A stretch of DNA of 5,894 bases from DAIOSQ01 sp036752465 (GTDB lineage: Bacteria > Pseudomonadota > Gammaproteobacteria > Legionellales > Legionellaceae), in assembly GCA_036752465.1 (NCBI GenBank), contig DAIOSQ010000110.1, forward strand, positions 1-5,894. Reading direction: 5' to 3'. The notes below the pieces were generated by a model, which did no database searches, was not told the DNA's origin, and was given only the letters and a program-made list of their open reading frames with translations. The translations under genes were made by a program, and so were the position numbers. Positions within the stretch are counted from its first letter, which is position 1, and each line of letters starts with the position of its first letter. Positions 5,812-5,894 of the stretch are shown piece after piece.

Positions 5812-5894
5812 TTATCGCTGATTGTGCAACAGCTGTAAAAACAACCCAGCAGTCGCTGTTGCCGTGTGTTGCCATTGAAACGGCTGGGCTTGCT
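5812..5894 (-). CDS. C-terminal end of a convergent gene, possibly a GT4 glycosyltransferase
   Basis: This minus-strand frame enters from the right edge and stops at TAA 5814-5812, so only the last 26 residues are visible: a Gln/Ala/Pro-rich start, then PFQWQHTATATAGLFLQLL and a short polar tail. The pattern of an aromatic-Trp segment, a Thr/Ala stretch and an amphipathic final helix is what closes many family 4 glycosyltransferases (typically FSWE.TA..Y..L). The stop lies 17 nt beyond the convergent aldolase stop, a natural spacing. Other minus-strand frames are also open over this short span, so the call rests on the C-terminal pattern alone. Confidence 0.45.
   Translation of the reverse strand, partial: QAQPFQWQHTATATAGLFLQLLHNQR

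Noticed and set aside
5804..5847. Hairpin candidates (GGGTTG/CAACCC, GTTGC/GCAAC) between the convergent genes
   Set aside because: The stems are short, the alternatives exclude each other and no T-run follows on either strand, so a terminator cannot be claimed; much of it is coding for the right-edge gene.

Overview
The window looks like a chromosomal segment of a gammaproteobacterium with moderate GC content. TsaD and enolase are both of ordinary proteobacterial type, genes are tightly packed, and start sites carry bacterial Shine-Dalgarno and sigma-70-like signals. No tRNA, rRNA, CRISPR array, insertion sequence or integrase was seen. The species cannot be fixed from the sequence. A SET-domain protein with a C-terminal membrane anchor is a mild hint of a host-associated lineage, but this is inference only.

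Layout. A leftward (minus-strand) group covers about 1-2457. From its 5' end it holds a SET-domain protein with one C-terminal transmembrane segment (1306-2457), an NAD-dependent sugar epimerase/dehydratase (239-1198), and the first part of a secreted protein that looks TPR-like and runs off the left edge (1-251). A short divergent promoter region (about 2458-2523) separates this group from a rightward group: tsaD (2524-3558), then eno only 13 nt later (3572-4837), then a 108-nt regulatory gap and a stand-alone DRE-TIM-type aldolase/lyase (4946-5794). At the right edge the last 26 codons of a convergent minus-strand gene are visible (5812-5894). They resemble the C-terminus of a GT4 glycosyltransferase.

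How the genes may work together. tsaD (t6A tRNA modification) and eno (glycolysis) are housekeeping genes and probably share a transcript. The sugar-nucleotide SDR, the exported TPR-like protein, the possible glycosyltransferase and perhaps the aldolase are the kind of genes found at surface-polysaccharide loci, so a housekeeping pair may be embedded in a glycan region. The least conventional items are the membrane-anchored SET protein with an unrecognised N-terminal half, the single-domain aldolase lacking a dehydrogenase partner, and an 8-bp inverted repeat spanning the putative aldolase promoter. There are no stretches over 300 bases without a gene.
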